Assembly: GCF_003952165.1 (NCBI RefSeq)
Contig: NZ_RXFT01000001.1
Coordinates: forward strand, 558,001 to 622,000
Direction: 5' to 3'
Length of the DNA: 64,000 nucleotides
Source of the DNA: Variovorax guangxiensis
GTDB lineage: Bacteria > Pseudomonadota > Gammaproteobacteria > Burkholderiales > Burkholderiaceae_C
Below the pieces are notes generated by a model. The model worked only from the letters and a program-made list of their open reading frames with translations. It did no database searches and was not told the DNA's origin. The translations under genes and the position numbers were made by a program. This document shows, piece by piece, positions 1-9,768 of the stretch (the first letter of the stretch is position 1; each line of letters starts with the position of its first letter).

Positions 1-1013
<1,013 letters not shown>

Positions 1014-1017
1014 TTGG

Positions 1018-1108
1018 TTCGCCCCAGGCTGCGCGCACTTCGTGTCGCTGCGCCAACCCCCTTCCGGGGGCAACACCTGAGGCCCGGCGGAGCCGGTTCC
1101 TCGGTGTT
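1018..1108 (+). repeat. Dispersed intergenic repeat, copy 1
   Basis: An approximately 90 bp element just after the PII stop codon. It shares a GCGCACTTCGTGTCGCT core, a CCCCCTTCCGGGGG hairpin and a GGCCCGGCGGAGCCGG hairpin with copies at about 24006-24104 and, inverted, 54100-54199. Orientation is the same as the upstream gene in all three cases. Copy 1 is slightly diverged at its left end. It occupies nearly all of the convergent gap between glnB and the LOG gene. Its function is unknown; the paired hairpins would form in the 3' untranslated RNA. Confidence 0.85.
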
Positions 1109-1139
1109 CTGGAATGGCTTTTCCGGGGTTGCCTGAGGG

Positions 1140-1730
1140 TCAGAGGTTTTCCGAGAGGCGGTCTTCGCGCGGGTGCAGCGGCACCTCGGCGCGCAGTGCG
1201 GTGAGCAGTTCGGGCACGTCGGTGCCTGTGCGGATCAGGTCCATCTGCCAGTCGCCCATGAAGCCCTCGCGCACGCTGTGCGCCAGGAAGCTCAGCAGGC
1301 CGTCGTAGTAGCCGGCGGTGTTGAGGATGCCGGTGGGCTTGTCGTGGTAGCCGAGCTGGCGCCAGGTCCAGATCTCGAACAGCTCCTCGAAGGTGCCGAT
1401 GCCGCCCGCCAGGGCGATGAAAGCGTCGGCGCGCTCTCCCATCATGGCCTTGCGCTCATGCATGGTGTTGACCACATGAAGCTCGTCGCACAGGGGGTTG
1501 GCCAGTTCCTTGTCGACCAGCGCCTTGGGGATGATGCCGACGACGCGGCCGCCGGACTGGCGGGTGGCCTCGGCCACGGTGCCCATCAGGCCGGTTCGGC
1601 CACCGCCGTAGACAAGCTGACCGCGATGCTGGCCGATCCATTGGCCGACCGCCTGTGCGGCTTGGGTGAATTCGGGACGCTCGCCGGGGCGCGAGCCACA
1701 GTACACACAGATCGAAAATTCAGGAGTCAT
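1140..1730 (-). CDS. LOG family protein (cytokinin riboside 5'-monophosphate phosphoribohydrolase-like)
   Basis: A 196-residue Rossmann-fold protein of the LOG (Lonely Guy, TIGR00730) family, whose members hydrolyse nucleoside 5'-monophosphates to a base and ribose phosphate. The N-terminus reads SICVYCGSRPG, followed by LVYGGGRTGLMGTVAEA (the first glycine-rich loop). HERKAMM and ALAGGIGTFEELFE carry the catalytic Arg and Glu regions. The usual PGGxGTxxE motif appears here with Ala in place of Pro. It is the last gene of a minus-strand run headed by a sigma factor, 31 bp downstream of dgkA. Cytokinin-related activity is plausible for a plant-associated genus, but the physiological substrate is not shown by sequence. 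Confidence 0.88.
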   Translation of the reverse strand: MTPEFSICVYCGSRPGERPEFTQAAQAVGQWIGQHRGQLVYGGGRTGLMGTVAEATRQSGGRVVGIIPKALVDKELANPLCDELHVVNTMHERKAMMGERADAFIALAGGIGTFEELFEIWTWRQLGYHDKPTGILNTAGYYDGLLSFLAHSVREGFMGDWQMDLIRTGTDVPELLTALRAEVPLHPREDRLSENL

Positions 1731-1761
1731 CCCGCCATCATGCCGCAGGCGGTGGGCCGTC

Positions 1762-2169
1762 TCATGACATGAAGCGCTGCCACAGTGCCGCGGCCCAGAT
1801 GCCCCCGCACAGCGTGAGCGACAGCAGCACGGCGGCGCTGCCCATGTCCTTGGCGCGCTTGGAGAGGTCGTGCCACTCGGGCCCGATGCGGTCGATGGCG
1901 GCTTCCACGGCCGTATTGAGCAGCTCGACGATCATCACGAGGATGGCGCTGCCTGCGAGCAGTGCGACCTCGACCCAGCTCCGCCCGAGCCAGAAGGCGG
2001 CCGGGATCATGATGATCGACAGGATGGCTTCCTGGCGGAATGCGGGCTCGCTCCAGCCGGCGCGCAGGCCGTGCAGCGAGATCAGCGTGGCATGCCAGAC
2101 GCGCTCGAAGCCCTTGCGGGCCTTCTGCGGGTTGACGGCGGGATCGGGAAGCTTCGGCACGGCACTCAT
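1762..2169 (-). CDS. dgkA: Diacylglycerol kinase, prokaryotic DgkA type
   Basis: A 135-residue integral membrane kinase that phosphorylates diacylglycerol (and sometimes undecaprenol) at the inner membrane, recycling lipid released during periplasmic glucan or envelope synthesis. The family signature ELLNTAVEAAIDR followed by KRAKDMGSAAVL is intact and supplies the catalytic Glu and metal ligands. Three hydrophobic segments are visible. The start at 2169 overlaps the stop of the upstream RDD gene (ATGA), so translation is coupled. The first ~25 residues are a soluble extension relative to E. coli DgkA. Assignment is secure. Confidence 0.94.
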   Translation of the reverse strand: MSAVPKLPDPAVNPQKARKGFERVWHATLISLHGLRAGWSEPAFRQEAILSIIMIPAAFWLGRSWVEVALLAGSAILVMIVELLNTAVEAAIDRIGPEWHDLSKRAKDMGSAAVLLSLTLCGGIWAAALWQRFMS

Positions 2170-2732
2170 CGGCGGCTCATCGGTTTGGAGGTGATGAGCC
2201 GTGTACCGGCCCAGGCGTCGTGCCAGAACTGGCGGTCGGGGTGAAAGCGTGCCAGCACGGCCCAGACGGCCACCCAGCCGAAGATCAGCACGGTCGATTT
2301 GCCGCCCGACAGCTTGAAGGGCGCGATGGCGGCCAGCGGCGGCAGGAACCAGACCCAGCTCAGCAGATAGCGCGCGAGCGCGCGGCGCTGGCTCACAGGC
2401 CGGCCGAGCATGTCGACGATGCGGATGTTCCAGGTTTTCATGGCGAGGGTCTGGCCCTTGGTCCAGAACCAGACGAAGTACACGCCGAATACTACGAAAA
2501 GGAAAGCCTGCAGCAGATGGCGCCGCGAATCCATGGCGTCGCGCATCTGGCCGAGGGTGCTGAAGAGCCAGCCCGAGACGAACACCACCGCGAACAGCAG
2601 CATGCCCTCGTACAGCCAGCAGGCCATGCGGCGCCAGAGGCCGGGCACTACGGAAACAGGAGCGCTGGCTGCGGGAGGGGTGGAGGAGGCGGGCTGGTCG
2701 GAGCCTGAGGCTTCGGAAGAGCTGGAAACCAT
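2166..2732 (-). CDS. RDD family inner-membrane protein
   Basis: A 188-residue membrane protein with an RDD domain. After a Ser/Ala/Pro-rich N-terminus of about 27 residues it has the diagnostic start GLWRRMACWLYEGMLLF, a second helix ending GVYFVWFWTKGQTLAMKTWNIRIVD (a G-Q-T-x-G/A-K-like signature) and a third helix before FHPDRQFWHDAWAGTRLI. The molecular role of RDD proteins is generally unknown. It sits between the DUF3106 gene (13 bp upstream) and dgkA (4 bp overlap). The ATG at 2732 is the only one that keeps the gene clear of the DUF3106 stop. Confidence 0.85.
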   Translation of the reverse strand: MVSSSSEASGSDQPASSTPPAASAPVSVVPGLWRRMACWLYEGMLLFAVVFVSGWLFSTLGQMRDAMDSRRHLLQAFLFVVFGVYFVWFWTKGQTLAMKTWNIRIVDMLGRPVSQRRALARYLLSWVWFLPPLAAIAPFKLSGGKSTVLIFGWVAVWAVLARFHPDRQFWHDAWAGTRLITSKPMSRR

Positions 2733-2745
2733 CGAAGCCTTGCGG

Positions 2746-3597
2746 TCAGGGGGCCGAGGAGGAAGGCGGCTGCTCTGCTGCCGACGACGGCGCCGGCACC
2801 TGGGCTTCGGCGGGGACCGGCGGAGTCGCCGAGCTGGGCGACGGGGCAGGGGCTGCCGGCACCACGGAAACCGCTGGCGTCGCCGCCGCGGGGGCAGGTG
2901 CACGCTCGGGCGGTGACGACACCAGCACGGTCGTGGCCGGCGTGGCGGCAGGCGCGGGCGGCGGGGCCAGCAGGATGCGCGGTGTGTGCTGCCCGCCTGG
3001 GGTGATGGCGGGTACGGGCACGAGCTTCTGGGACGACACCGGCCGCACGGGAATGGCGGCGCCGCGTGGCTTGGGCGGAGCGCGCTCGGCGAGCTTGCGC
3101 TTTTCTTCTTCGCTCAAGGCTTGATACTGCTCCCACTTGACCTTGCGCTCGTCAGCCGGAATGCGCTTGACCTCGGCGAAGTTCAGGCGGGCCTGGGCGC
3201 GCTGCTGGTTGCTCAGGGCGGCCCATTCGATCATGCGGCTATGCAGGGTGGACTGGTCGTCCGCGGACATGCTCCCGAAGTTGCGCGAAAGCGCCAGCCA
3301 CTTCCGCTTCTGTCCGATGTTCAACGTGTTCCAGTGGGTACCCAGGGGTTTGAGCGCCTGCTGTTGCTCGGCCGTGAGCTCGCTCCAGAGCGGCTTGGTC
3401 GTGGAGACCGCCTTGGGACTGGAGGCCGGCGCGGAGCTTCCAGCCGCTTTCGAGGCCGCCTCGGAGTGAGGCTGGGCGCAGGCAATCGTCAGGCTGAAGG
3501 CCGCGACAACAAACGCCCCTGCCCAAACGACTGCGCCCGCCGGAAGCGGGCGCAACGGGCGGGGGCTGTTCGCGCTGGAAGTGGAACGGCGTCGCAT
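2746..3597 (-). CDS. DUF3106 exported protein
   Basis: A 283-residue protein with an N-terminal signal or anchor segment (AVVWAGAFVVAAFSLTIACA, roughly residues 23-42). A charged helical DUF3106 domain follows, with repeated W-x-LxxxQQxxLxPL-like units: PLWSELTAEQQQALKPLGTH, KWLALSRNF and ARLNFAEVKRIPADERKVKW. The last ~120 residues are Pro/Ala/Ser-rich, low complexity and likely disordered. It lies 15 bp after the DUF3619 gene in the sigma-factor operon, which suggests a periplasmic partner of that regulatory unit. No enzymatic motif is visible. DUF3106 is found mainly in Betaproteobacteria and is uncharacterised. Confidence 0.8.
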   Translation of the reverse strand: MRRRSTSSANSPRPLRPLPAGAVVWAGAFVVAAFSLTIACAQPHSEAASKAAGSSAPASSPKAVSTTKPLWSELTAEQQQALKPLGTHWNTLNIGQKRKWLALSRNFGSMSADDQSTLHSRMIEWAALSNQQRAQARLNFAEVKRIPADERKVKWEQYQALSEEEKRKLAERAPPKPRGAAIPVRPVSSQKLVPVPAITPGGQHTPRILLAPPPAPAATPATTVLVSSPPERAPAPAAATPAVSVVPAAPAPSPSSATPPVPAEAQVPAPSSAAEQPPSSSAP

Positions 3598-3612
3598 TCG
3601 ATCGATGAAGGT

Positions 3613-4038
3613 TCAGTCGGAGGCGTTTTCGGCCTTGAGAAATTGGGCAAAACCGGGGTCGGTATAGGCGGCCGGAGGGAGATCGCCCGTCAGCAGCGCG
3701 GAATCCACTTCGGCCAGCTCGCTGGCGCGGTCGTCGTCCTGCATCACGCTGATGGTGATCAGGCCTGCGACGAGTGCGATCAGCGGCACCACGGAACCGA
3801 TGCGGGTCCACCAGCTGCCGCCCATGGTCAGCGTATGGCCCGACTGAACCACCACAGGCGCGGCCCTCAATTGCGGGGCCTGCTTGCGCGCCGCAACGGC
3901 CTGCGCGCGCGCCACGCGCAGCCGCTCGCTGATGTCGTGCGGCAATTCGCCGTTGCCGGCCGAAAGGCGGGCGGCAAGACGCTTGCCGAACTGGTCTTCG
4001 GCGACGGTGTTGGTTGAGGTTGGAACCTTAGTGTTCAT
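3613..4038 (-). CDS. DUF3619 single-pass membrane protein, candidate anti-sigma factor
   Basis: A 141-residue protein with a cytoplasmic N-terminal half (residues 1-75: EDQFGKRLAARLSAGNGELP, then a basic helix), one transmembrane helix (about WWTRIGSVVPLIALVAGLIT) and a short C-terminal periplasmic domain. Its start overlaps the stop of the ECF sigma gene (ATGA at 4035-4038). This placement and topology fit an anti-sigma factor. The family is annotated only as DUF3619, so the role is inferred from context. No zinc-binding HxxxCxxC anti-sigma motif is seen, so it is not a classical ZAS protein. Confidence 0.8.
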   Translation of the reverse strand: MNTKVPTSTNTVAEDQFGKRLAARLSAGNGELPHDISERLRVARAQAVAARKQAPQLRAAPVVVQSGHTLTMGGSWWTRIGSVVPLIALVAGLITISVMQDDDRASELAEVDSALLTGDLPPAAYTDPGFAQFLKAENASD

Positions 4039-4601
4039 AGCGATATTCCCTTGGCCTTGAGCGCCTTGCTCAGAGCGTGGACGGCTCGCGAGCAATGGGT
4101 TTTGACGCTGCCCTCGGAGCAGCCCATCGCGGCGGCCGTCTCTGCGACGTCCATTTCCTCCCAGTAACGCATCAGGAAAGCCTCGCGTTGACGGCCCGGC
4201 AATGCTGCGATCTGCTCCTCGATTTCCTGGAAGATCTGGGCACGGCGGGTCGTGTCTTCGGCGCTCTCCGACTCCCTAGAGTCGGCCGGCGAGACGAAGT
4301 TCTCCAGCAGGTCGAAATCTCCGTCTTCGTCGACCGAATCGAAATCGCTGAGGTTGGAGAACAGGGCGCGCCTGGTTTTCTGGCGGCGGAACCAGTCGAG
4401 CGTGCAGTTCGACAGGATGCGCTGGAACAGCATCGGCAGTTCGGCCGCGGGCTTGTCCCCGTAGTGCTGGGCCAGCTTCATCATGCTGTCCTGCACGATA
4501 TCGAGGGCTGCTTCTTCATCCCGCACGTGATAGACCGAGCGCTTGAAAGCGCGCCGTTCGACGCTTTTCAGGAAGTCGGAGAGTTCTTGTTCAGTGGCCA
4601 A
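4035..4601 (-). CDS. ECF RNA polymerase sigma factor (sigma-70 family)
   Basis: A 188-residue ECF sigma factor. Region 2 spans about residues 10-80 (FKRSVYHVRDEEAALDIVQD, then the DWFRRQKTRRA promoter-melting stretch). An acidic linker of ~35 residues follows, then region 4 (ALPGRQREAFLMRYWEEMDV and the helix-turn-helix AAAMGCSEGSVKTHCSRAVH). It heads the minus-strand operon with DUF3619, DUF3106, RDD, dgkA and the LOG gene and is divergent from ilvB. The acidic insertion between regions 2 and 4 is longer than in E. coli RpoE. Regulation probably runs through the coupled DUF3619 product; target promoters cannot be derived here. Confidence 0.92.
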   Translation of the reverse strand: MATEQELSDFLKSVERRAFKRSVYHVRDEEAALDIVQDSMMKLAQHYGDKPAAELPMLFQRILSNCTLDWFRRQKTRRALFSNLSDFDSVDEDGDFDLLENFVSPADSRESESAEDTTRRAQIFQEIEEQIAALPGRQREAFLMRYWEEMDVAETAAAMGCSEGSVKTHCSRAVHALSKALKAKGISL

Positions 4602-4675
4602 GCGAGAGGGGGCGCGCAGGGCGCGCCGCGTGGGAATGGGGTCTAGCGATCGCTACGTTTATCGCCGCGGATTAT

Positions 4676-4738
4676 GCCTTTGTAGCTTTACAAGGCAGCT
4701 GAAGCGAATATGAACGCCCGGAAATGTCATAATCCGGG
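4676..4738 (+). promoter_or_regulatory. Candidate ilvB promoter with inverted repeats
   Basis: The 280 bp gap between the divergent sigma-factor gene and ilvB holds a sigma-70-like pair: TTTACA at 4687-4692 and TATGAA at 4709-4714, spacing 16. It is overlapped by an imperfect dyad (GCCTTTGTA...TACAAGGC, 4676-4696). Just downstream is a perfect 6 bp inverted repeat CCCGGA-N10-TCCGGG (4717-4738), a possible operator. No leader peptide rich in Ile, Val or Leu codons and no T-tailed hairpin were seen before ilvB, unlike the leuA leader. The assignment is by eye only. Confidence 0.35.
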
Positions 4739-4881
4739 TCGCAAGTCAAAAGGCAAACGGGTCACGGTCCGGCGGAACATCAGTCCGCTCATGGCTTTGG
4801 CCTCAAGTCCTGGCGCGACCTCACAAGGGTTGGCAAGGGGCACCCAAGGTATTTCGTTCCCGAAATAAACAAAGGTTGATC

Positions 4882-6666
4882 ATGGAAATCTCCAAGGCGG
4901 AAATCGTCTCCGCAGCCGCTGCGTCCGCTGGCGCCGGCAACTCGACTCAGGAACTCATGGGCGCCGAAGTGCTGGTCAAGGCACTGCAGGCCGAAGGCGT
5001 CCAATACGTCTGGGGCTACCCAGGCGGCGCGGTTCTCTACATCTACGACGCGTTCTACAAGCAGGACACCATCCAGCACGTGCTGGTGCGCCACGAGCAG
5101 GCCGCCGTCCATGCGGCCGACGGCTATGCCCGTGCCACCGGCGAAGTCGGCGTGGCGCTGGTCACTTCCGGTCCCGGCCTGACCAACGCGGTCACCGGCA
5201 TCGCGACGGCGTACATGGACTCGATCCCGATGGTGATCATCTCGGGCCAGGTGCCGACGGCGGCCATCGGCCTCGACGCATTCCAGGAATGCGATACGGT
5301 CGGCATCACCCGTCCCATCGTCAAGCACAACTTCCTCGTCAAGGATCCCAAGGATCTGGCCATGACGATGAAGAAGGCCTTCCACATCGCACGCAGCGGC
5401 CGTCCGGGCCCCGTGGTGGTGGACGTGCCCAAGGACGTCTCGTTCAAGAAGATCCCGTACGCTGGCTATCCCGACAAGGTCGAGATGCGCTCGTACAACC
5501 CGGTGCGCAAGGGCCACGGCGGTCAGATCCGCAAGGCGCTGCAGTTGCTGCTGGCCGCCAAGCGCCCCTACATCTACACCGGCGGCGGCGTGCTGCTGGG
5601 CAATGCCTGCAACGAGCTGCGCACACTGGTCGACATGCTGGGCTATCCGGTCACCAATACGCTGATGGGCCTGGGTGCCTATCCGGCGAGCGACCGCAAG
5701 TTCCTGGGCATGCTGGGCATGCACGGCACCATCGAGGCCAACAACGCGATGCAGAACTGCGACGTGCTGCTGGCGGTGGGCGCGCGCTTCGACGACCGCG
5801 TGATCGGCAATCCCAAGCACTTCGCGCAGAACGAACGCAAGATCATCCACGTCGACATCGACCCGTCGAGCATCTCCAAGCGCGTGAAGGTAGACATCCC
5901 GATCGTCGGCGACGTGAAGGACGTGCTCACCGAGCTGATCTCGATGATCCGTGAGAGCACAGCCAAGCCCGATGCAGGCGCCCTGGCCGACTGGTGGAAG
6001 ACCATCGAGTCCTGGCGTTCGCGCGACTGCCTGAAGTACGACCGCGGCAACAAGGACGTGATCAAGCCGCAGTACGTGGTCGAGACCCTCTGGAACATGA
6101 CCAAGGACACCGACACGTACATCACGTCGGACGTCGGCCAGCACCAGATGTGGGCCGCCCAGTACTACCGCTTCGACGAGCCGCGCCGCTGGATCAATTC
6201 CGGCGGCCTGGGCACCATGGGCGTGGGCATTCCCTACGCCATGGGGATCAAGCTCGCCAAGCCCGATTCGGAAGTGTTCACCATCACCGGCGAAGGCTCG
6301 GTGCAGATGTGCATCCAGGAACTCTCCACCTGCCTGCAGTACAACACGCCGATCAAGATCTGCTCGCTCAACAACCGCTACCTGGGCATGGTTCGCCAGT
6401 GGCAGGAGATCGAATACTCCGGCCGCTACAGCCACAGCTACATGGATGCGCTGCCCAACTTCGTGAAGCTCGCCGAGGCCTATGGCCACGTCGGCATGCT
6501 GATCGAGCGTCCACAAGACGTGGAGCCGGCGCTGCGCGAGGCGCGCAAGCTCAAGGACCGCACGGTGTTCATGGACTTCCGCACCGACCCGACCGAGAAC
6601 GTGTTCCCGATGGTGAAGGCCGGCATGGGCATCACCGAGATGCTGCTGGGTTCCGAAGATCTTTGA
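4882..6666 (+). CDS. ilvB: Acetolactate synthase, large (catalytic) subunit
   Basis: A 594-residue ThDP-dependent acetohydroxyacid synthase large subunit. It condenses pyruvate with pyruvate or 2-oxobutyrate, the first common step of Val/Leu/Ile synthesis. The PYR domain has WGYPGGAVLYIYDAF and the catalytic Glu in VRHEQAAVHAADGYAR. The central FAD-binding domain follows, and the C-terminal ThDP motif starts at ITGEGSVQMCIQEL and continues to NNRYLGMVRQWQ. The ATG at 4882 has an AAAGG Shine-Dalgarno; a TTG six bases earlier is less likely. The regulatory subunit gene ilvH follows after 115 bp. Family length and motifs are normal. Confidence 0.97.
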   Translation: MEISKAEIVSAAAASAGAGNSTQELMGAEVLVKALQAEGVQYVWGYPGGAVLYIYDAFYKQDTIQHVLVRHEQAAVHAADGYARATGEVGVALVTSGPGLTNAVTGIATAYMDSIPMVIISGQVPTAAIGLDAFQECDTVGITRPIVKHNFLVKDPKDLAMTMKKAFHIARSGRPGPVVVDVPKDVSFKKIPYAGYPDKVEMRSYNPVRKGHGGQIRKALQLLLAAKRPYIYTGGGVLLGNACNELRTLVDMLGYPVTNTLMGLGAYPASDRKFLGMLGMHGTIEANNAMQNCDVLLAVGARFDDRVIGNPKHFAQNERKIIHVDIDPSSISKRVKVDIPIVGDVKDVLTELISMIRESTAKPDAGALADWWKTIESWRSRDCLKYDRGNKDVIKPQYVVETLWNMTKDTDTYITSDVGQHQMWAAQYYRFDEPRRWINSGGLGTMGVGIPYAMGIKLAKPDSEVFTITGEGSVQMCIQELSTCLQYNTPIKICSLNNRYLGMVRQWQEIEYSGRYSHSYMDALPNFVKLAEAYGHVGMLIERPQDVEPALREARKLKDRTVFMDFRTDPTENVFPMVKAGMGITEMLLGSEDL

Positions 6667-6781
6667 CCGATCGACGGAACGGACATTCGCTCAACTCTTA
6701 ACTACTGACGAATCTATTGCCCGCCAAGCCCGCGCATTACCGTGCACGGGGGAGGGCGGCGAAAAGAGGAGTCACGCAAAC

Positions 6782-7273
6782 ATGAAACACATCATCGCAG
6801 TGCTGCTGGAAAACGAGCCGGGTGCTCTTTCCCGCGTGGTGGGCCTGTTCTCGGCCCGCGGCTACAACATCGAATCGCTCACGGTGGCGCCCACGGAGGA
6901 CTCGAGCCTCTCGCGCATGACCATCGTCACCACCGGCTCGGACGACGTGATCGAGCAGATCACCAAGCACCTGAACCGCCTGATCGAAGTGGTGAAGGTC
7001 GTCGACCTCACCGAAGGCGCCTACACCGAACGCGAGCTCATGATGGTGAAGGTGCGCGCGGTCGGCAAGGAGCGCGAGGAGATGATGCGCATGGCGGAGA
7101 TCTTCCGCGGCCGCATCATCGACGTGACCGACAAGAGCTACACCATCGAACTCACCGGCGACCACGGCAAGAACGACGCTTTCCTGGAAGCGATCGAGCG
7201 TAGCGCTATCCTCGAGACTGTCCGTACCGGTGCCAGCGGCATCGGCCGCGGCGAGCGCATCCTGCGCGTGTAG
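6782..7273 (+). CDS. ilvH: Acetolactate synthase, small regulatory subunit
   Basis: A 163-residue regulatory subunit that activates IlvB and confers valine feedback inhibition. The N-terminal ACT domain (MKHIIAVLLENEPGALSRVV, then SARGYNIESLTVAPTEDSSL) contains the conserved valine-binding region. The C-terminal half (ERELMMVKVRA, then FRGRIIDVTDKSYTIELTG) is typical of IlvH. A good GAGGAG ribosome site precedes the start. The 115 bp spacer after ilvB contains a short CCGTGCACGG palindrome (6740-6749) but no convincing terminator, so cotranscription is expected. Confidence 0.97.
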   Translation: MKHIIAVLLENEPGALSRVVGLFSARGYNIESLTVAPTEDSSLSRMTIVTTGSDDVIEQITKHLNRLIEVVKVVDLTEGAYTERELMMVKVRAVGKEREEMMRMAEIFRGRIIDVTDKSYTIELTGDHGKNDAFLEAIERSAILETVRTGASGIGRGERILRV

Positions 7274-7326
7274 GAGGGTGAAGGCGCCCTCAGTTCATAC
7301 GTTCATCCACACATGAGGCAAGAGTG

Positions 7327-7587
7327 ATGCGAGGTCTGCTCGGTTTCGACAGGATGGTGACCCCGGCGATCGTCCGGGTGCTCTACTTCCTCGGACTGCT
7401 GGGCGTGGTCGTGCTGGCGGTGGCCGCGCTGTTCCAGCGGCAGTACCTGCCGGCCTTCACAGTCCTGATCTTCGGCACCATCGGCGTACGCATCTACAGC
7501 GAACTGCTCATCGTGCTGTTCCGCATCCACGACAGCCTCGTGTCCATCAACCAGCAGATGAAGGACCGGAATTCGTCCGGCCTTTGA
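7327..7587 (+). CDS. DUF4282 small membrane protein inside the ilv operon
   Basis: An 86-residue protein with two predicted transmembrane helices (about VLYFLGLLGVVVLAVAALF and a second ending TIGVRIYSELLIVLFRIHDS), matching the DUF4282 pattern including the R-x-Y-x-E-x-x-I-x-x-F-R-I end of helix 2. It lies between ilvH and ilvC on the same strand with only ~50 bp on each side, so it is probably cotranscribed with both. The start could be GTG 7324 or ATG 7327; ATG was chosen. No catalytic motif is present. A link to branched-chain amino-acid metabolism is suggested only by position. Confidence 0.8.
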   Translation: MRGLLGFDRMVTPAIVRVLYFLGLLGVVVLAVAALFQRQYLPAFTVLIFGTIGVRIYSELLIVLFRIHDSLVSINQQMKDRNSSGL

Positions 7588-8652
<1,065 letters not shown>

Positions 8653-8691
8653 TCTGCGAGCCAGGAGGGCGCTTCGGCGCCCGTTTCCCGA

Positions 8692-8717
8692 GGGCCACCC
8701 GTTGCGGTGGCCCTTTT
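8692..8717 (+). terminator. Rho-independent terminator after ilvC
   Basis: A GGGCCAC stem (8692-8698) pairs with GTGGCCC (8707-8713) across an 8-base loop and is followed by TTTTGTTT. It lies 39 bp past the ilvC stop and separates the ilv operon from pssA. Confidence 0.85.
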
Positions 8718-8781
8718 GTTTGACGAGGGGCGGCGCGGCCCCTGAACTACACTGCGAACCATGCGATTCAAAGATCAAGAT

Positions 8782-8798
8782 GCTATCGAATGGATAGC
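8782..8798. repeat. Inverted repeat upstream of pssA
   Basis: GCTATC-GAATG-GATAGC is a perfect 6 bp inverted repeat 39 bp before the chosen pssA start. The downstream sequence AGCTGTCAGCGCAGTGCCC resembles short intergenic motifs I recall from other Comamonadaceae genomes; that comparison is from memory. It could be an operator or a mini-repeat remnant. Confidence 0.45.
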
Positions 8799-8836
8799 TG
8801 TCAGCGCAGTGCCCACGAGGGATGGAGGCGAATTCA

Positions 8837-9661
8837 ATGCATGACGACACGCTCCCCGACGATGTGCCGCCGCGCAAGCGGCGCAAGGGCATCTACATCC
8901 TGCCGAACCTGTTCACGCTGGCGGCGCTTTTCGGCGGCTTCTATTCGGTCGTGATGGCCATGAATGCGCGCTTCGACCTCGCGGCGCTCGGCGTGTTCGC
9001 GGCGATGATCCTCGATAGCCTCGATGGCCGCGTCGCGCGCATGACCAACACGCAGAGCGCGTTCGGCGAGCAGATGGATTCGCTGTCCGACATGGTGTCC
9101 TTCGGCGCGGCGCCGGCGCTCATCGCCTACGAGTGGTCGCTCAAGGGACTGGGCCGCTGGGGCTGGATCGCGGCCTTCGTGTACTGCGCCTGCGCGGCGC
9201 TGCGGCTCGCGCGCTTCAACGTCAACACCGGCGTGGTCGACAAGCGCTGGTTCCAGGGGCTGCCGTCGCCCGCGGCCGCGGCGCTAGTGGCGGGCTTCAT
9301 CTGGCTGGTGAACGAGTGGGGCAAGCGGGGGGGCGAGGTGCTGTATCTCTCGTGGACGCAGATCACATGGGTGACTTTCGCGTTCACGCTGTACGCGGGC
9401 CTCACGATGGTCACCAACGCGCCGTTCTACAGCTTCAAGGACATCCAGATGAAGAAGAGCGTGCCGTTCGCGGTGATCGTGCTGATCGCGCTGGGCATTG
9501 CCGTCATCAACATCCATCCGCCGACAGTGCTGTTCGGCCTGTTCGTCGTCTATGGCCTGAGCGGCTACGTGGTCTATGCATGGCGCAAGGCCAAGGGCCA
9601 GCAGGCCAGCGTGATCAGCACGTCGACCGAGGAGCCCGACGAACGGGGCTTGCATAACTGA
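8837..9661 (+). CDS. pssA: CDP-diacylglycerol--serine O-phosphatidyltransferase
   Basis: A 274-residue integral membrane CDP-alcohol phosphatidyltransferase that makes phosphatidylserine, the precursor of phosphatidylethanolamine. The signature DG-x2-AR-x8-G-x3-D-x3-D is seen as DGRVAR...FGEQMDSLSD at about residues 60-82. Around eight hydrophobic helices follow. The N-terminus is basic (PPRKRRKGIYILPNLFTLAA). ATG 8837 is preferred over ATG 8822 because GGAGG sits 7 bases upstream of it; the upstream ATG lacks a site. It follows the ilvC terminator and precedes the leuA leader. The long soluble C-terminal tail (after about residue 245) is not conserved. Confidence 0.94.
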   Translation: MHDDTLPDDVPPRKRRKGIYILPNLFTLAALFGGFYSVVMAMNARFDLAALGVFAAMILDSLDGRVARMTNTQSAFGEQMDSLSDMVSFGAAPALIAYEWSLKGLGRWGWIAAFVYCACAALRLARFNVNTGVVDKRWFQGLPSPAAAALVAGFIWLVNEWGKRGGEVLYLSWTQITWVTFAFTLYAGLTMVTNAPFYSFKDIQMKKSVPFAVIVLIALGIAVINIHPPTVLFGLFVVYGLSGYVVYAWRKAKGQQASVISTSTEEPDERGLHN

Positions 9662-9680
9662 GTGTGGCTTGTGCTACATT
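9650..9680 (+). promoter_or_regulatory. Candidate promoter of the leuA leader
   Basis: An extended -10 (TGC-TACATT, 9675-9680) lies 11 bp before the leader-peptide ATG, with a TTGCAT -35 candidate at 9650-9655 (spacing 19, long). Transcription would start near 9687, only a few bases before the leader ATG, as is common for attenuators. Assigned by eye; the spacing is suboptimal. Confidence 0.35.
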
Positions 9681-9690
9681 CGTCACCCTC

Positions 9691-9747
9691 ATGAACAAGA
9701 TTTCGCTGCTGGCCCTACTAGACCTCCCTCGCGGGCGGAGACGGTAG
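9691..9747 (+). CDS. leuL: Leucine leader peptide (attenuation)
   Basis: An 18-residue reading frame, [18 protein letters not shown], ending with TAG at 9745-9747. Five of residues 6-12 are Leu, and two of these use CTA, a codon otherwise very rare in this GC-rich genome. That is the hallmark of a ribosome-stalling control region. A T-tailed terminator hairpin starts 21 bp after the stop, and leuA starts 100 bp downstream. Together they form a transcription attenuator in which leucyl-tRNA shortage would stall the ribosome and allow read-through. Attenuation of leuA is known in proteobacteria; this peptide is read directly from the sequence. Confidence 0.85.
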   Translation: MNKISLLALLDLPRGRRR

Positions 9748-9768
9748 CGCACGCGCAAATCCCTCACC

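Noticed and set aside
4640..4881. Attenuator before ilvB
   Set aside because: No frame rich in Ile/Val/Leu and no T-tailed hairpin was found, unlike the leuA leader.
4789..6516. 575-codon minus-strand frame opposite ilvB
   Set aside because: Same pattern of His/Asp/Val-rich composition; the opposite strand encodes a complete acetolactate synthase.
8822..8836. Earlier ATG for pssA
   Set aside because: It lacks a ribosome site, and the GGAGG belonging to ATG 8837 lies inside it.
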